Assembly (NCBI RefSeq): GCF_000744785.1
Contig: NZ_JQMO01000002.1
Span: 1,302,001 to 1,366,000 of the forward strand
DNA from: Kitasatospora azatica KCTC 9699
GTDB taxonomy: Bacteria > Actinomycetota > Actinomycetes > Streptomycetales > Streptomycetaceae
Length of the DNA: 64,000 nucleotides
Direction: 5' to 3'
The notes beneath the pieces are model-generated. The model had not been told where the DNA came from. It saw only the letters and a list, made by a program, of their open reading frames with translations, and did no database searches. Positions 62,373 to 64,000 of this stretch are shown in pieces. Made by a program: the position numbers and the translations under genes. How positions within the stretch are numbered: the stretch's first letter is position 1; each line of letters opens with the position of its first letter.

Positions 62373-63920
62373 CTACTCGGCGGCCAGCTTCTCCGCGTAG
62401 CGCTCGGCGGCGCGCAGCTTGCGGCCGTCCGGGCCCGGCAGTTGGGCGCGCAGTTCCAGCATCGCCGGCGCGGTCCGCAGTGCCTGCGCCCGGTCCGGGA
62501 TGGCGCGCCAGCAGGCCTCGGCATTGGTGGCCACCCGCTGGGTCTCCGGGTCGTCCGGGCCCTGCGCGATCAGCAGCACCAGCGCCACCTCGCGGTAGAG
62601 CTCGGCGGCGGTGACCGGGTCACCGGACAGCCGGGCCACATGTGCGCGGACCTGACGGACCATCAGCACCGGTGCGGCGATGGCGCCGTGGGCGGCCACC
62701 ACCTGCTGCTCCAGGGTGCGGGCCAGCTCGGTGGCCGCGCGGTGGTCGCCCGCGTCGGCGGTCTGCACGATCCGGGCGAGCGCGTCGCGGTAGTCCTCGG
62801 GGGGCGTGACAGGGGGCTCGACAGGGGCGGGCCGCTCTTCGAGGACCGGCTGCTGCTCGATGAGCGACTGCTGTTCGAGGACGGCCTTGAGCAGCGTCAC
62901 CGGGCGGATCGGACGGACCGTCGGCGCCACCCCCGGCTTCAGCAGCGAGACCGGGCCCCGGTTGGCGCGCGGCAGCGGCAGCGCCGCCGGTGCGGCCGAC
63001 GGCCGCAGCGGCCCGGCCGAGCCGGCCGACTCGTTCGGCGCCTGCTGGCGGGCGGTGTTCTTGAAGATCGGCCGGTCCTGGCCGTAGCCCGCGAAGACCA
63101 GCGCGTCCGGCCGCAGCACCGAGTGCACCTGGGCGCGCAGCTGCTCCGGCGCCAGCACGGCCCCGGCGCCCGGCCGACCGCCGTGCAGGCACTCGATCAG
63201 CGCCCGGGTGAAGATCCCGATCTGCTCCGGGTCCGGGCTGACCACCGCCCAGAGCGGCAACCCGTCGCCGAGCGCCGGCAGTTGCGGCCAGGCGGTGGAC
63301 TCGGCGCTGAGGTCGGCGATCACCAGGGTGTACCGGTCGGCGGGGCGCGCGCGCAGCTCGGCCGCGACCGCGGCCCAGGCCAGCCCCTCCTTGTCACGCA
63401 GCGTCAACTGCAGCCCGCCGCCCCGCTTGTCGGCCACCAGGTGACCGCCGAGGTGGACCAGCAGCGGGCCGGGATGGCGGGCGGCGGCGCGCAGGTGGGT
63501 GAAGACGGTCTGCGGGTCGCTCGCGGCGGGCAGATGGACGGCGTCCACCGACTCGGCGGCGAGCAGGGTCTGCGGTGCGACCGCGCCCAGCATGGTGGAG
63601 AGCACCGGCGCTTGGGCGGAGCCGCCCCGGCCCCAACCGCGCCGACTGCCGTAGCCACCCTCGACGGCCAGGATCCGCCCGCGCAGCCCACCGCCGACGG
63701 TCACCCGGGCGGGCATCGGCTCGGCCGCATGCGCCTCGGGGACCGGGACCACCCGCAGCAGCGCGGTGGCCTCCGACCGCTCCTCCCGGGCCGCCTCGCG
63801 GGCCGCCGCCCGGGCCCGGTACTCCTCGGGGATGGCGTCCTCGATCACCGGCGGCAGCGGCATGCTCTCCCCGGCGTCCGACGGCACCGCACCCCCGGAG
63901 ATCGATGCACTGTCCGCCAA
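62373..63920 (-). CDS. Caspase/CHAT-fold-like protein with C-terminal TPR-like helices
   Basis: A 515-residue protein. About residues 75-275 resemble a caspase/CHAT-type fold: PLLVHLGGHLVADKR has the His position, and YTLVIADLSAES sits where the Cys should be, but with Leu-Ser instead. The C-terminal about 130 residues form helix repeats (VARLSGDPVTAAELYREVALVLL). If the fold call is right it is a non-peptidase relative. ATG 63920; the final 80 bases of the window show nothing clear. Confidence 0.5.
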   Translation of the reverse strand: MADSASISGGAVPSDAGESMPLPPVIEDAIPEEYRARAAAREAAREERSEATALLRVVPVPEAHAAEPMPARVTVGGGLRGRILAVEGGYGSRRGWGRGGSAQAPVLSTMLGAVAPQTLLAAESVDAVHLPAASDPQTVFTHLRAAARHPGPLLVHLGGHLVADKRGGGLQLTLRDKEGLAWAAVAAELRARPADRYTLVIADLSAESTAWPQLPALGDGLPLWAVVSPDPEQIGIFTRALIECLHGGRPGAGAVLAPEQLRAQVHSVLRPDALVFAGYGQDRPIFKNTARQQAPNESAGSAGPLRPSAAPAALPLPRANRGPVSLLKPGVAPTVRPIRPVTLLKAVLEQQSLIEQQPVLEERPAPVEPPVTPPEDYRDALARIVQTADAGDHRAATELARTLEQQVVAAHGAIAAPVLMVRQVRAHVARLSGDPVTAAELYREVALVLLIAQGPDDPETQRVATNAEACWRAIPDRAQALRTAPAMLELRAQLPGPDGRKLRAAERYAEKLAAE

Positions 63921-64000
63921 CGCCGGTCACCACCCCGCCCGCCACCCAGGGCGTCTCGGTCCGCAGGTCACGGTTCCCACCACCGCTCCCCCTTGTCGCG

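Overview
The window is about 64 kb of very GC-rich DNA. Strong third-position G/C bias, an ssgB gene, HRDLKPSN-type Ser/Thr kinases and many TetR/GNAT genes point to a chromosomal segment of a Streptomycetaceae actinomycete (Streptomyces, Kitasatospora or Streptacidiphilus). It is mostly ordered housekeeping DNA with a few accessory insertions. I saw no transposase, integrase or CRISPR array.

Layout. 1-9.3 kb: truncated thrS, a DEDDh exonuclease, two tRNA-Val(CAC) genes, the sporulation gene ssgB, a CGNR zinc-finger protein, a DsbA-like protein, a tandem-GNAT protein, pabC and pabB, then a tRNA-Gly/Cys/Val/Val/Val operon. 9.5-15.2 kb: a small membrane protein, a membrane Ser/Thr kinase, an unknown protein, a TrmH-type methyltransferase and cysG. 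15.3-20.5 kb: cobalamin genes, namely a BluB-CobT fusion with a long disordered N-terminus (frame broken here) and cobL. 20.6-22.0 kb: two acetyltransferases.

22.2-37.7 kb is an enlarged arginine locus. In minus-strand order it runs argG, rox (rifamycin monooxygenase with a rifamycin-associated element), an alaS-like catalytic-core gene with a Thr/Ala-rich leader peptide and attenuator-like hairpin, argC-argJ-argB-argD-argR, a ferredoxin-P450 pair and argH. Similar ARG-box-like sequences precede argC, argG and argH. A plus-strand two-gene operon (Ro60/TROVE-like vWA protein plus an ARPP-1-like protein with a Fis-type HTH) sits between rox and argG. It is the best candidate here for a little-described system.

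37.8-47.9 kb: an RlmG-like methyltransferase, a serine hydrolase, a GH18 chitinase with a ricin-type lectin domain (frame broken), an SDR-queA pair, a TPR-DUF4331 pair and a small secreted protein. Five of these genes carry in-frame short tandem repeats. 47.9-58.1 kb: an acyl-CoA ligase with a TIGR03084 protein, TetR/APC permease, bacterial nitric oxide synthase, TetR, and an acyl-CoA dehydrogenase-thiolase-FabG operon. 58.2-64 kb: a WXG100-like/amidase/membrane-protein operon that looks like a type VII secreted effector set, a truncated patatin, an S53 peptidase and a caspase-fold-like/TPR protein.

Two genes (bluB-cobT and the chitinase) are out of frame by one base, and each can be repaired by adding one C to a five-C run. 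Homopolymer sequencing error is therefore the first explanation to test.
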